Shown piece after piece: positions 51,495-59,829 of a stretch of DNA of 64,000 nt. The notes beneath the pieces were generated by a model, which saw only the letters and a program-made list of their open reading frames with translations, was not told the DNA's origin and did no database searches. Made by a program: the position numbers and the translations under genes. Each line of letters starts with the position of its first letter. Positions within the stretch are counted from its first letter, which is position 1. The stretch is from UBA2821 sp902763335 (GTDB lineage: Bacteria; Bacillota; Clostridia; Lachnospirales; Lachnospiraceae). The DNA lies in the NCBI GenBank assembly GCA_052066835.1, contig JBQHRJ010000006.1. One strand, given 5' to 3'.

Positions 51495-52901
51495 ATGAAA
51501 ATATATAACACACTTACAAAGTCTAAGGAAGAATTTAAGGAGATTGAACCGGGAAAGGTAAGGATGTATGTATGCGGGCCTACTGTATATAATCTTATAC
51601 ATATAGGAAATGCAAGACCTATGATTGTATTCGATACAGTAAGAAGATATATGGAGTACAAGGGATACGATGTAAACTATGTAACTAATTTTACCGATGT
51701 TGATGACAAGATAATAAAGAAAGCCATAGAAGAAGGAACTACGGCAGATGAAATATCAAAGAGATATATAGAAGAGTGCAAAAAGGATATGAAAGGTCTC
51801 AATGTAAAGGAGGCAACAAAACATCCGCTCGCAACAGAAGAGATAGATGGAATGATAGAGATGATATCCACTCTTATAGATAAAGGTTATGCGTATGAGG
51901 CAAACGGAACAGTTTATTACAGAACAAGAAAGTTTGAGGGATATGGAAAATTATCTAAGAAAAATATCGATGATTTGGAAGCAGGACACAGGGAGATAAA
52001 AGTTGCAGGCGAGGAGAATAAAGAGGATCCGCTTGACTTCGTATTATGGAAACCTAAAAAGGATGGCGAACCTTACTGGGAGTCACCTTGGGGACAGGGA
52101 AGACCGGGATGGCATATCGAGTGCTCTGTCATGTCTAAGAAATATCTTGGAGATTCCATAGATATCCATGCAGGCGGTGAGGACCTTATATTCCCACACC
52201 ATGAAAATGAGATAGCCCAGAGCGAGGCTGCAAACGGTGTGCCATTTGCACGTTATTGGATGCATAACGGATTTTTGAACATTGATAATAAAAAGATGTC
52301 AAAATCACTTGGAAATTTCTTTACGGTTCGTGACATAAGTGAGAAATATGATTTACAGGTACTCAGATTTTTCATGCTCTCAGCACATTACAGAAGTCCG
52401 ATTAATTTCAGTGATGAGCTTATGGAGGCAGCTAAGAACGGACTTGAGAGAATTGTTACGGCAGTTTCAAATCTTAAACATCTTGTGGGTGTATGCGAGA
52501 GTAAAGAGATGTCTGATGAGGAGAAGTCAGCATTAGGCACTATAGATGAGCTTGTTAAGAAATATGAGACAGCTATGGAAGATGACTTTAATACAGCGGA
52601 CGCAGTATCTTCTGTATTTGAGATGGTCAAACTGGCAAATCAGACAGCATCAGGGGAGAGCTCAGCCGAATATATAAAGAGTATAAAGGCAACTATTGTC
52701 CGTATGTGCGATGTACTCGGAATAATAGCTGAAAAGGAAGAAGAAATACTGGATTCGGATATAGAAAAGCTTATAGAAGAAAGACAGCAGGCAAGAAAGG
52801 GTAAAAACTTTAAGCGTGCAGATGAGATAAGAGATGAACTTATTGCAAAGGGAATCATTCTTGAAGATACGAGAGAAGGGGTAAAATGGAAGAAAGCATA
52901 G
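51495..52901 (+). CDS. cysS: Cysteinyl-tRNA synthetase
   Basis: This 468-residue class I synthetase charges tRNA-Cys. It shows the zinc Cys in MYVCGPTVYN, HIGN at the HIGH position, GWHIECSVMS, HHENEIAQSE, and KMSKSLGNF. The anticodon region ends normally. ATG 51495 follows GGAGG at 51480-51484; the in-frame ATG at 51468 precedes that site. There is no T-box leader. It overlaps mrnC by 16 bases. Confidence 0.97.
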   Translation: MKIYNTLTKSKEEFKEIEPGKVRMYVCGPTVYNLIHIGNARPMIVFDTVRRYMEYKGYDVNYVTNFTDVDDKIIKKAIEEGTTADEISKRYIEECKKDMKGLNVKEATKHPLATEEIDGMIEMISTLIDKGYAYEANGTVYYRTRKFEGYGKLSKKNIDDLEAGHREIKVAGEENKEDPLDFVLWKPKKDGEPYWESPWGQGRPGWHIECSVMSKKYLGDSIDIHAGGEDLIFPHHENEIAQSEAANGVPFARYWMHNGFLNIDNKKMSKSLGNFFTVRDISEKYDLQVLRFFMLSAHYRSPINFSDELMEAAKNGLERIVTAVSNLKHLVGVCESKEMSDEEKSALGTIDELVKKYETAMEDDFNTADAVSSVFEMVKLANQTASGESSAEYIKSIKATIVRMCDVLGIIAEKEEEILDSDIEKLIEERQQARKGKNFKRADEIRDELIAKGIILEDTREGVKWKKA

Positions 52902-53326
52902 ATTTGTTTGAACAGATACGTCTGGGAATGGATTTAGAAAACGTCGACGGGAATACATATTCTCCGTTGACGCTTGCTTATATAGGAGATGCCATATATG
53001 AGATAGTCATCAGGACTATGGTTGTGTCGTGGGGAAATATGCAGGTGAATAAGCTTCATAAAAAAAGCAGTAACCTTGTAAAAGCACAGACACAGGCGGA
53101 GATGGCAAAGCACATTACAGACAGCCTTGATGATAAGGAACTGTCCGTATATAAACGTGGAAGAAATGCAAAATCATTCACAAAGGCAAAGAATGCCTCA
53201 GTTATTGATTACAGGATGGCAACGGGTTTTGAGGCACTTATGGGATATTTATATATTTCCCACAAATCAGACAGAATGATGGAGCTTATAAAAATGGGAC
53301 TGGAAAGTCTGAATGTTCAAAATTAG
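52886..53326 (+). CDS. mrnC: Mini-ribonuclease III
   Basis: This 146-residue RNase III-like nuclease lacks a double-stranded RNA-binding domain and matures 23S rRNA in Firmicutes. The signature LAYIGDAIYEIVIR and the later ASVIDYRMATGFEALMGYLY carry the acidic catalytic residues. The start lies inside cysS with AAGGGG before it. The cysS-mrnC-rlmB order is standard in Firmicutes. Confidence 0.95.
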   Translation: MEESIDLFEQIRLGMDLENVDGNTYSPLTLAYIGDAIYEIVIRTMVVSWGNMQVNKLHKKSSNLVKAQTQAEMAKHITDSLDDKELSVYKRGRNAKSFTKAKNASVIDYRMATGFEALMGYLYISHKSDRMMELIKMGLESLNVQN

Positions 53327-53360
53327 CTTTGGCACCATGTGTCAGCGGAAATGAGGAAGC

Positions 53361-54104
53361 ATGAGATACGAAGAATTAACCATAGAGGGAAGAAATGCTG
53401 TCATAGAAGCGTTTCGTTCCGGTAAGACAATAGATAAATTATTTATACTTGACGGATGTCATGACGGTCCTATAAATACGATTTTGAGAGAAGCGAAGAA
53501 ACAGCAGGACACGATTATAAGATTCGTACCTAAGGAAAGATTAGACCAGATATCTGTTACGGGAAAACATCAGGGTGTGGTTGCATATGCGGCTGCCTAC
53601 AAATATGCAGAAGTTTCGGATATACTTGATGCTGCCAGAGAGAAGGATGAGAAACCATTTATTTTTATCCTTGATAATATAGAGGATCCACATAATCTGG
53701 GAGCCATAATAAGGACTGCAAATATGGCGGGAGCACATGGTGTGATTATTGCAAAGAACAGAGCTGTGGGACTTACGGCGACTGTGGCAAAAGCATCGGC
53801 AGGAGCCATAAACTATACACCTGTTGCAAGAGTTACCAATATATCAAGAACCATAGATGAGTTAAAGAAAGAAGGTATATGGTTTGTATGTGGAGATATG
53901 GGTGGAGAAAACCTATATGATATGGACCTTACATCGGCCATAGGACTTGTTATAGGAAATGAAGGTTCAGGCGTGAGCAGACTTGTAAGGGAAAAATGTG
54001 ATTTCGTGGCGTCAATTCCTACAAAGGGAGATATCGATTCACTCAATGCATCGGTTGCGGCCGGAGTAATGGCGTTTGAGATAGTCAGACAGAGAAGTCT
54101 TTAA
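53361..54104 (+). CDS. rlmB: 23S rRNA (guanosine-2251-2'-O)-methyltransferase RlmB
   Basis: This 247-residue SPOUT methyltransferase has an N-terminal substrate-binding domain (EGRNAVIEAF) and a knotted C-terminal domain with LDNIEDPHNLGAIIRTA, VIGNEGSGVSRLV and LNASVAAGVMAFE. It modifies G2251 in the peptidyl transferase region. GAGG five bases upstream supports the ATG. A tRNA-Thr gene on the other strand begins 19 bases after its stop. Confidence 0.95.
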   Translation: MRYEELTIEGRNAVIEAFRSGKTIDKLFILDGCHDGPINTILREAKKQQDTIIRFVPKERLDQISVTGKHQGVVAYAAAYKYAEVSDILDAAREKDEKPFIFILDNIEDPHNLGAIIRTANMAGAHGVIIAKNRAVGLTATVAKASAGAINYTPVARVTNISRTIDELKKEGIWFVCGDMGGENLYDMDLTSAIGLVIGNEGSGVSRLVREKCDFVASIPTKGDIDSLNASVAAGVMAFEIVRQRSL

Positions 54105-54122
54105 AAAAGGGCAACAAAAAAG

Positions 54123-54195
54123 AGCTGATAACGGGAATCGAACCCGTGACCTCCGCCTTACCAAGGCGACGCTCTACCGACTGAGCCATATCAGC
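54123..54195 (-). tRNA. tRNA-Thr (anticodon GGT)
   Basis: On the - strand a 73-base cloverleaf has acceptor GCTGATA/TATCAGC and anticodon GGT at 54162-54160, within a TCGCC/GGCGG stem. The discriminator base is T, usual for tRNA-Thr. CCA is not encoded, and a run of T residues follows the gene. Confidence 0.97.
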
Positions 54196-54196
54196 A

Positions 54197-54237
54197 CTCT
54201 GATTAAATATTTTATCAGAGCAGATATAAGTTGTCAA
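54197..54237 (-). promoter_or_regulatory. Strong promoter of tRNA-Thr with overlapping dyad
   Basis: On the - strand TTGACA (54237-54232), a 17-base spacer and TAAAAT (54214-54209) form a near-perfect promoter. A 7-bp inverted repeat, CTCTGAT (54197-54203) and ATCAGAG (54214-54220), straddles the -10 and start site. Confidence 0.85.
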
Positions 54238-54268
54238 TAGTTTTTAAAATTAAAAAGGAGCGATTACC

Positions 54269-55312
54269 TTGAAGAGAACTGCAAAAAGGCTTTGCATGAT
54301 GATATGTATGGTCATTGCAATGTTGCTTATTACGAAAACTGATGCATTTGCATCAACATATGGAGATTATCAGTATACTGTTTCAGGAAAAAAGATAATA
54401 ATAACAAAATATACAGGTAATGCGTCAAAGGTATATGTACCAAATGTGATAAAGGGCAAACCTGTCACTGAGGTAGCAAAAGGTGCGTTTAAGTGGTGTA
54501 CAGGTATTAAGGAAGTAAAGATATATGGAAATACAAAGACCATAGGAAAAGAAGCGTTTGCTTACTGTTATAACCTTAAAAAGGTCACAATGTTAAGAGG
54601 CGTTGAAAATATAGGTACAAATGCATTTGCATATTGTGCGGCACTAAATACGGTAAATATGCACAAAGGAATAAAGACGGTGTCTACGGGAGCTTTTAAG
54701 GGATGCAGGGAACTTACGGGAATTGAACTGCCAAAAGGAACAAAGAGCATAGGCTCGAACACTTTTGCATATTGCAGTAAGTTAAAATCAATAACCATTC
54801 CTTCTACAGTGGGAAGTATAGGTTCGGGTGCATTTTATGACTGTAAAAGTTTAAAAAGTATAAATCTTCCGGCTAAATTAACAAGAATTAATTCATCAGT
54901 ATTTGGTAAATGTTCATCATTAAAGTATATGAAAATTCCTGAAAAAGTTGCAAAGATATCTGATTATGCATTTGAAAACTGTACATCATTAAAGTCGATA
55001 AGTATTCCGGGAAGTGTAAAAACGGTATCAACATGTGCATTCTGGAACTGCCGCTCACTTAAGAAAGCTGTTATGCATAATGGAACGGTAAGTATTAAGA
55101 ATGCTGCATTTGCCAACTGCCGTGCACTTGAGGAGATAAAGATACCGGCATCTGTTACAAACATAGATACATACGCAATAGGCTATAATTATAGCAGCAG
55201 TAAGGCAGGATGGGTTTATAAAAAGTCTACACGGATTACGGTGTATGGGAAAAAGAGTTCAGCTGCCTACAATTATGCAAAAAAGAACAATCTTAAATTC
55301 AAATTGTGGTAA
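54269..55312 (+). CDS. Secreted BspA-type leucine-rich repeat protein
   Basis: This 347-residue protein has an N-terminal signal peptide (basic start, hydrophobic stretch to about 21, likely cleavage after AFA at residue 28). About ten BspA/LRR_5 repeats of roughly 23 residues follow, each with the pattern AFxxC and I-x-I-P. The C-terminus ends in the usual AYNYAKKNNLKF-like cap. There is no LPxTG or membrane anchor, so it is likely released or held non-covalently. Such proteins mediate adhesion in several host-associated bacteria. The start is TTG at 54269 with AAGGAG at 54255-54260. Confidence 0.9.
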   Translation: MKRTAKRLCMMICMVIAMLLITKTDAFASTYGDYQYTVSGKKIIITKYTGNASKVYVPNVIKGKPVTEVAKGAFKWCTGIKEVKIYGNTKTIGKEAFAYCYNLKKVTMLRGVENIGTNAFAYCAALNTVNMHKGIKTVSTGAFKGCRELTGIELPKGTKSIGSNTFAYCSKLKSITIPSTVGSIGSGAFYDCKSLKSINLPAKLTRINSSVFGKCSSLKYMKIPEKVAKISDYAFENCTSLKSISIPGSVKTVSTCAFWNCRSLKKAVMHNGTVSIKNAAFANCRALEEIKIPASVTNIDTYAIGYNYSSSKAGWVYKKSTRITVYGKKSSAAYNYAKKNNLKFKLW

Positions 55313-55368
55313 AAATAAGTTTGTTTTGAGATAAATTGTGCAATTAGGTGAAAATTGTCAAAGAAAAC

Positions 55369-55397
55369 TTGAAGATTGAGAGTGGTTGAACTATAAT
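55369..55397 (+). promoter_or_regulatory. Sigma-A promoter for map
   Basis: TTGAAG (55369-55374) and TATAAT (55392-55397) are 17 bases apart, about 40 bases before the map start. Confidence 0.75.
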
Positions 55398-55436
55398 AGA
55401 GTGGTTAAAAACAGATGGCAACGATGAGGTGAAGAA

Positions 55437-56312
55437 ATGTATAAGAAGATAGGAAGAAATGATCCATGTTGGTGTGGAAGTGGAAAAAAATATAAAAAGT
55501 GTCATGAGGCGTTTGATGATAAGCTTATAAAGCTTGAGCATGAAGGACATATAATTCCGGACAGAAGTATAATAAAGACACCGGAACAGATTGAGGCAAT
55601 AAAAGAAAGCTGTAAGATTAACATTGCAGTACTTGATTATGTAGGAGAACATATAAAAGCCGGAATGACTACAGAAGAGATAGATAAGATGGTCTATGAA
55701 AAAACAACGGAGATGGGCGGAATACCGGCACCTCTTAATTATGAAGGATATCCAAAGAGTGTATGTGTGTCTATAGATGATGTTGTGTGTCACGGAATCC
55801 CATGTGATGAGGAAGTCCTTCAGGACGGAGATATAGTAAATGTTGACTGTTCAACTATATACAAAGGTTACTTTTCGGATTCATCAAGAATGTACTGTAT
55901 AGGAAATGTCGGTGATGAAAAGCGTAAGTTGGTGGATACTGTAAAAGAATGTGTAGAGAAGGGACTTGAACAGGTTAAACCGTGGGGATTCTTAGGAGAT
56001 ATGGGTCAGGCTGTAAATGACCATGCCAAGGCAAATGGTTACTCTGTTGTCAGAGAGATAGGCGGACACGGTGTCGGACTTGAATTCCATGAAGATCCGT
56101 TTGTAAGCTATATTACCCAAAAAGGAACGGAAATGGTTATGGCACCGGGAATGATATTTACAATTGAACCTATGGTAAATATCGGAAGTGCAGATGTATA
56201 TGTTGATGAGGATGATGACTGGACAGTATTTACTGCGGACGGTTCTCCATCAGCACAGTGGGAGATTATGGTATTAGTAACTGAAGACGGACACGAAGTG
56301 CTCTGTTATTAA
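55437..56312 (+). CDS. map: Methionine aminopeptidase with N-terminal SEC-C zinc motif
   Basis: This 291-residue enzyme removes the initiator methionine after deformylation. Residues 5-25 form a SEC-C zinc-binding motif (GRNDPCWCGSGKKYKKCH), followed by the pita-bread catalytic domain with metal-ligand residues in VNVDCSTIYKGYFSDSS, GHGVGLEFHEDP and the late TIEPM. The SEC-C fusion is known in several Firmicutes and may aid ribosome docking. It has its own promoter and a terminator. Confidence 0.95.
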   Translation: MYKKIGRNDPCWCGSGKKYKKCHEAFDDKLIKLEHEGHIIPDRSIIKTPEQIEAIKESCKINIAVLDYVGEHIKAGMTTEEIDKMVYEKTTEMGGIPAPLNYEGYPKSVCVSIDDVVCHGIPCDEEVLQDGDIVNVDCSTIYKGYFSDSSRMYCIGNVGDEKRKLVDTVKECVEKGLEQVKPWGFLGDMGQAVNDHAKANGYSVVREIGGHGVGLEFHEDPFVSYITQKGTEMVMAPGMIFTIEPMVNIGSADVYVDEDDDWTVFTADGSPSAQWEIMVLVTEDGHEVLCY

Positions 56313-56315
56313 ATA

Positions 56316-56355
56316 AAAACCGACAGTCAGTGTATGTACACCAGCTGTCGGTTTT
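56316..56355. terminator. Bidirectional terminator between map and niaR
   Basis: AAAACCGACAG (56316-56326) pairs perfectly with CTGTCGGTTTT (56345-56355), and the interior contains a further GTGTA/TACAC pair. A and T runs on the two sides suit both convergent genes. Confidence 0.9.
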
Positions 56356-56373
56356 ATAATTTATAAATTTGTC

Positions 56374-56895
56374 TTAATGAGCTTCCGGCGATTCTACAAG
56401 AAATCCGAGAAGCTTTAATTTATTTTCTATTATATCAAGAATATCTTCTGATTTTGCCTCAATGGTATGATAATGATATCCGGAAGTGATGTTTTTCAGC
56501 GGTGTGGATTTACCGCATTTTATCTGCTCGATAAATTTATCAACATCATGTCTGGATGAGATGTTTAGTGGAGCCTGAACGGTGCCGTATGCCTTGTGGT
56601 GAACAAATACATCCTTTACTGTACCACCGCAGTCGACTATTGAATTCAGCTCATCACCAATTTCTTCATCGGTATGCGATACTTTAAACGTTCTGGTTAC
56701 CAGTGCAGGAGAGGTGATGAGGTAACCGCGGTTAGTGGAGATTATATCATAACCTTCCGCTCTCAAAATCGCCATATCCTGTACGATAACCTGTCTGCTG
56801 ATATTAAATCTGTCTGCAAGGGCTGTTCCGGACAGAGGCTTTTTTTCAGTCTGTAATATGTTTATTATTTCAGTGCGTCTTTCATTCCCCGTCAT
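56374..56895 (-). CDS. niaR: Transcriptional repressor of NAD biosynthesis NiaR
   Basis: This 173-residue regulator has an N-terminal HTH (about 5-60, LSGTALADRFNISRQVIVQDM) and a 3H domain with conserved histidines (VHHKAYG, SSRHDVDKF and GYHYHTIEA). NiaR binds operators of NAD synthesis and uptake genes when nicotinic acid is present. It is the third gene of the nadB-nadC-niaR operon and so probably controls itself; a matching box overlaps the nadB promoter. Confidence 0.93.
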   Translation of the reverse strand: MTGNERRTEIINILQTEKKPLSGTALADRFNISRQVIVQDMAILRAEGYDIISTNRGYLITSPALVTRTFKVSHTDEEIGDELNSIVDCGGTVKDVFVHHKAYGTVQAPLNISSRHDVDKFIEQIKCGKSTPLKNITSGYHYHTIEAKSEDILDIIENKLKLLGFLVESPEAH

Positions 56896-56909
56896 ATAAT
56901 CACCTGCTT

Positions 56910-57761
56910 TTATATTGCATGAAGATTTTTAAGAGATATATCCATTATAGGGGCAGAGTGGGTAAGTGCACCGCTGGATATATAGTCAACACCGAGGTCT
57001 GTTATATTTGCTATGTTTTCCTTTGTAACATTTCCTGAGCATTCTGTTTTGGCTCTGCCATCGATTATGGCTATGGCATCCCTCATCATATCATGACTCA
57101 TGTTATCAAGCATTATAATATCTGCTCCGGCTTCAACAGCTTCTTTTACCATATCAAGATTTTCTGTTTCGACTTCAATTTTTCTTACGAATGGAGCGTA
57201 TTCTTTTGCCATTTTTACAGCCTTTGTTACACTTCCGGCAGCACCGATGTGGTTATCTTTTAAGAGTATTCCGTCAGAAAGATTGTATCTGTGGTTTAAA
57301 CCACCTCCGGTTTTTACGGCATATTTTTCAAATATTCTCATACAAGGTGTAGTTTTTCTTGTATCAAGAAGCTTTGTGGAAGAACCTTCAAGAAGTTTTA
57401 CAATTGAGTTTGTATAAGTAGCTATACCGCTCATTCTCTGAAGGTAGTTAAGGGCGGTACGTTCTCCCGATAACAGAACACGGATATCGCCTCTTACTGT
57501 TGCCATATGCTGTCCGGCTTTGACTTCGTCACCGTCTTTTACGGAAAAGTCCACTTTAGTATCCGGATCTAAGAGTGTAAATACTCTTTCAAATACTTTA
57601 AGTCCGCAGATGATACCATCCTGTTTGCATATTAAATCGACTTCTCCGAGAGCATATTCAGGCATAACTGAGTTTGTAGTTACATCCTCGCTTGAAATAT
57701 CTTCATCAAGGGCAAGCATAATATATTTATCAGCGTTTAATTTCATTGTTATATCGTTCAT
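56910..57761 (-). CDS. nadC: Nicotinate-nucleotide pyrophosphorylase (quinolinate phosphoribosyltransferase)
   Basis: This 283-residue enzyme converts quinolinate and PRPP to nicotinate mononucleotide. It shows LDEDISSEDVT, the substrate-binding ERTALNYLQRMSGIAT, LLDTRKTTPCMRIFEKYAVKTGGGLNHR, KDNH, and IMLDNMS. The start ATG at 57761 follows GAGG six bases upstream and lies three bases after the nadB stop. Confidence 0.96.
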   Translation of the reverse strand: MNDITMKLNADKYIMLALDEDISSEDVTTNSVMPEYALGEVDLICKQDGIICGLKVFERVFTLLDPDTKVDFSVKDGDEVKAGQHMATVRGDIRVLLSGERTALNYLQRMSGIATYTNSIVKLLEGSSTKLLDTRKTTPCMRIFEKYAVKTGGGLNHRYNLSDGILLKDNHIGAAGSVTKAVKMAKEYAPFVRKIEVETENLDMVKEAVEAGADIIMLDNMSHDMMRDAIAIIDGRAKTECSGNVTKENIANITDLGVDYISSGALTHSAPIMDISLKNLHAI

Positions 57762-57764
57762 AAT

Positions 57765-59090
57765 TTACCTCATTTCTGAATCTTTTTTTACGGTTCGTTT
57801 TGACTTTTGTAATTCTATCTCTTCAAGTACGGCCTTTTTGTATTCCTCACACAAAGTCTCTGTATCAGGCAGTACCTGGTTACCGCTTTCATTATATGAT
57901 TTTACGGTGTCACAGTCAATGGCAGAGTATGTATCGGTTATTTCACCGGCAGCACGTTTGGCAAATACCAGTGCCTCAAGCAGAGAATTACTTGCAAGAC
58001 GGTTGGCGCCGTGAACACCGTTGCAGCTTGTCTCACCTATGGCATACAGACGTTTAAGATTTGTACGGCTGCTTGAATTAACCTTTACGCCGCCCATAAA
58101 ATAGTGCTGTGCGGGAACCACAGGGATAGGTTCTTTTGTAACGTCATAGCCTTCGGACAGACAGTAGTTATATATGTTAGGAAAATGTTTTATAATGGTT
58201 TCTTTTGGTATAGGAGCCATTGAAAGCCATACAAAAGGTTTGCCATCCTTTTTCATCTGTTCACGTATCTTTGAAGTGAGAACATCACGGGGGAGAAGTT
58301 CATTTGTAAATCTCTCCATGTGCGCGTTCAGTAAAACAGCACCTTCACCTCTTACGGATTCAGATATAAGAAAACGTCTTCCGGGTTTTTCAGAATAAAA
58401 TGTAGTAGGGTGTATCTGGATGTAATCAATGTTTTCAAGCTCAACACCATGTTTTAGTGAGATTGCCAGTGCATCTCCCGTAAGGTGAGGAAAATTGGTA
58501 GAGTGGGTATAAAGACCGCCGATACCACCGCAGGCTAAAATAGTGTATGAAGCAGATATACTGAATGTTTCACCGGAGTTATTACGGGCAATGATACCTG
58601 TACATCCGTTTGTATCGTCAGTTATAATGTCAATCATGGTTGTGTATTCAAGCATGGTTACATTTGGTAATGTTTTTACCCGGGCAAGAAGTTTACTTGT
58701 GATTTCTTTTCCGGTGACATCCTCGTGAAAGAGTATTCGCTTATCAGAGTGACCGCCCTCTCTTGTGAAACAAAATCCGTTATCATCTTTCTGGAAGTCA
58801 ACTCCGTATGATACGAGATCATTTATAATATCTCTTGAACTTCTTATCATTATATCAACGGAAGTACGGTTGTTTTCATAATGTCCTGCTTTTAATGTGT
58901 CGTTAAAATAACTTTCATAGTCTTCTTCATTTTTGAGCATACATATTCCGCCCTGGGCGAGAAATGAATCGCTGCTCTCTAAATCAGATTTTGTAATAAG
59001 AGTGATATGTCGGCTGCTCGGAAGATTAAGAGCACAGAACAGACCGGATGCACCGGTTCCGACTATCACCACATCAGTATTGATATTCAT
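57765..59090 (-). CDS. nadB: L-aspartate oxidase, short form
   Basis: This 441-residue flavoprotein oxidises aspartate to iminoaspartate, the first step to quinolinate. It has the FAD-binding VVIVGTGASGLFCAL at the start, SFLAQGGI, the active-site region with HEDVTGKEI, HPTTFY, HYFMGGVKV and ANRLASNSLLEALVF. It ends about 50 residues later, so the C-terminal helical domain of the longer enzymes is mostly missing, as in some clostridial forms. The start at 59090 has GGAG six bases upstream. nadA is not adjacent and lies elsewhere if present. Confidence 0.94.
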   Translation of the reverse strand: MNINTDVVIVGTGASGLFCALNLPSSRHITLITKSDLESSDSFLAQGGICMLKNEEDYESYFNDTLKAGHYENNRTSVDIMIRSSRDIINDLVSYGVDFQKDDNGFCFTREGGHSDKRILFHEDVTGKEITSKLLARVKTLPNVTMLEYTTMIDIITDDTNGCTGIIARNNSGETFSISASYTILACGGIGGLYTHSTNFPHLTGDALAISLKHGVELENIDYIQIHPTTFYSEKPGRRFLISESVRGEGAVLLNAHMERFTNELLPRDVLTSKIREQMKKDGKPFVWLSMAPIPKETIIKHFPNIYNYCLSEGYDVTKEPIPVVPAQHYFMGGVKVNSSSRTNLKRLYAIGETSCNGVHGANRLASNSLLEALVFAKRAAGEITDTYSAIDCDTVKSYNESGNQVLPDTETLCEEYKKAVLEEIELQKSKRTVKKDSEMR

Positions 59091-59144
59091 ATTAGTCTCC
59101 ATTTCTGCATTTCTAAAGTTCACTTTTACAATAAGTTGACAATG

Positions 59145-59177
59145 AGTATAACACATAACTTTACAGCTGACAAGACA
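59145..59177 (-). promoter_or_regulatory. nadB promoter with candidate NiaR operator
   Basis: On the - strand TTGTCA (59173-59168) and TATACT (59150-59145) are 17 bases apart. The -35 lies inside TGTCTTGTCA (59177-59168), one base from the palindrome TGTCTTGACA seen in NiaR (YrxA) boxes. Binding here would block transcription of nadB-nadC-niaR. The promoter is well supported; the operator identity is inferred. Confidence 0.65.
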
Positions 59178-59189
59178 GAAAAATAACTA

Positions 59190-59218
59190 TTCAAAATAAC
59201 GGAAAAAGGTGTTATAAT
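59190..59218 (+). promoter_or_regulatory. Promoter of the flavin reductase-like gene
   Basis: TTCAAA (59190-59195) and TATAAT (59213-59218) are 17 bases apart with a TG extended -10. A dyad with arms TTTATGC (59221-59227) and GCATAAA (59247-59253) around a central TACGTA covers the transcription start. Confidence 0.7.
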
Positions 59219-59319
59219 CCTTTATGCAATAAATACGTACTTATACGCATAAAATATATTAATACAGCAGTTACGTCATAGAAGTTTGATTACGATGTGT
59301 CTGCGGAATGGAGTGAATT

Positions 59320-59829
59320 ATGAGCGAATTTAAAACAGTTAATATTGAAGACATAAAGAAGAGTGCATGTGAGATGATAGGAAAGGACTGGATGTTAGTT
59401 ACCGCTGCGAAGGATGGCAAGGTAAATACCATGACGGCATCATGGGGCGGTATTGGTGTTATGTGGGGCAAAAACGTAGCATTTGTTGTTATCAGACCAC
59501 AGCGTTATACAAAGGAATTTGTGGATGCATCGGAAACACTTTCACTGACATTTTATAGTGAGGATAAGAAGAAAATGTTATCATACATGGGAAGTGTATC
59601 GGGAAGAGATGAAGATAAGATCGAGAAAATGGGTATGACCACGGTATTTGACGGTGAGACTCCTTATTTTGAAGAGGCAGATACAGTACTGATAGTGAGA
59701 AAAATGTATAAACAGGTATTTAAGCCAGAGTGTATACTTGATAAAGAGGTAGATGAAAAGTGGTATCCGAATAAGGATTACCATGAAATGTATATTTGTG
59801 AGATAGAAAAGGTAATGGTTAAGCAGTGA
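59320..59829 (+). CDS. Flavin reductase-like FMN-binding protein
   Basis: This 169-residue protein fits the flavin reductase-like split-barrel family: KDWMLVTAAKDGKVNTMTASWGG, FVVIRPQRYT and ETLSLTFYS are typical of the FMN-binding half. It probably uses FMN in an NAD(P)H- or ferredoxin-linked reaction whose partner is not known. The last bases overlap the ABC-F gene (GTGA). No catalytic residue identifies its electron donor. Confidence 0.85.
   Translation: MSEFKTVNIEDIKKSACEMIGKDWMLVTAAKDGKVNTMTASWGGIGVMWGKNVAFVVIRPQRYTKEFVDASETLSLTFYSEDKKKMLSYMGSVSGRDEDKIEKMGMTTVFDGETPYFEEADTVLIVRKMYKQVFKPECILDKEVDEKWYPNKDYHEMYICEIEKVMVKQ

Noticed and set aside
54470..55190. CRISPR-like periodicity in the region of AFxxC repeats
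   Set aside because: The period is 69 bases on average and follows codons of the leucine-rich repeats; there are no identical repeats with unique spacers.
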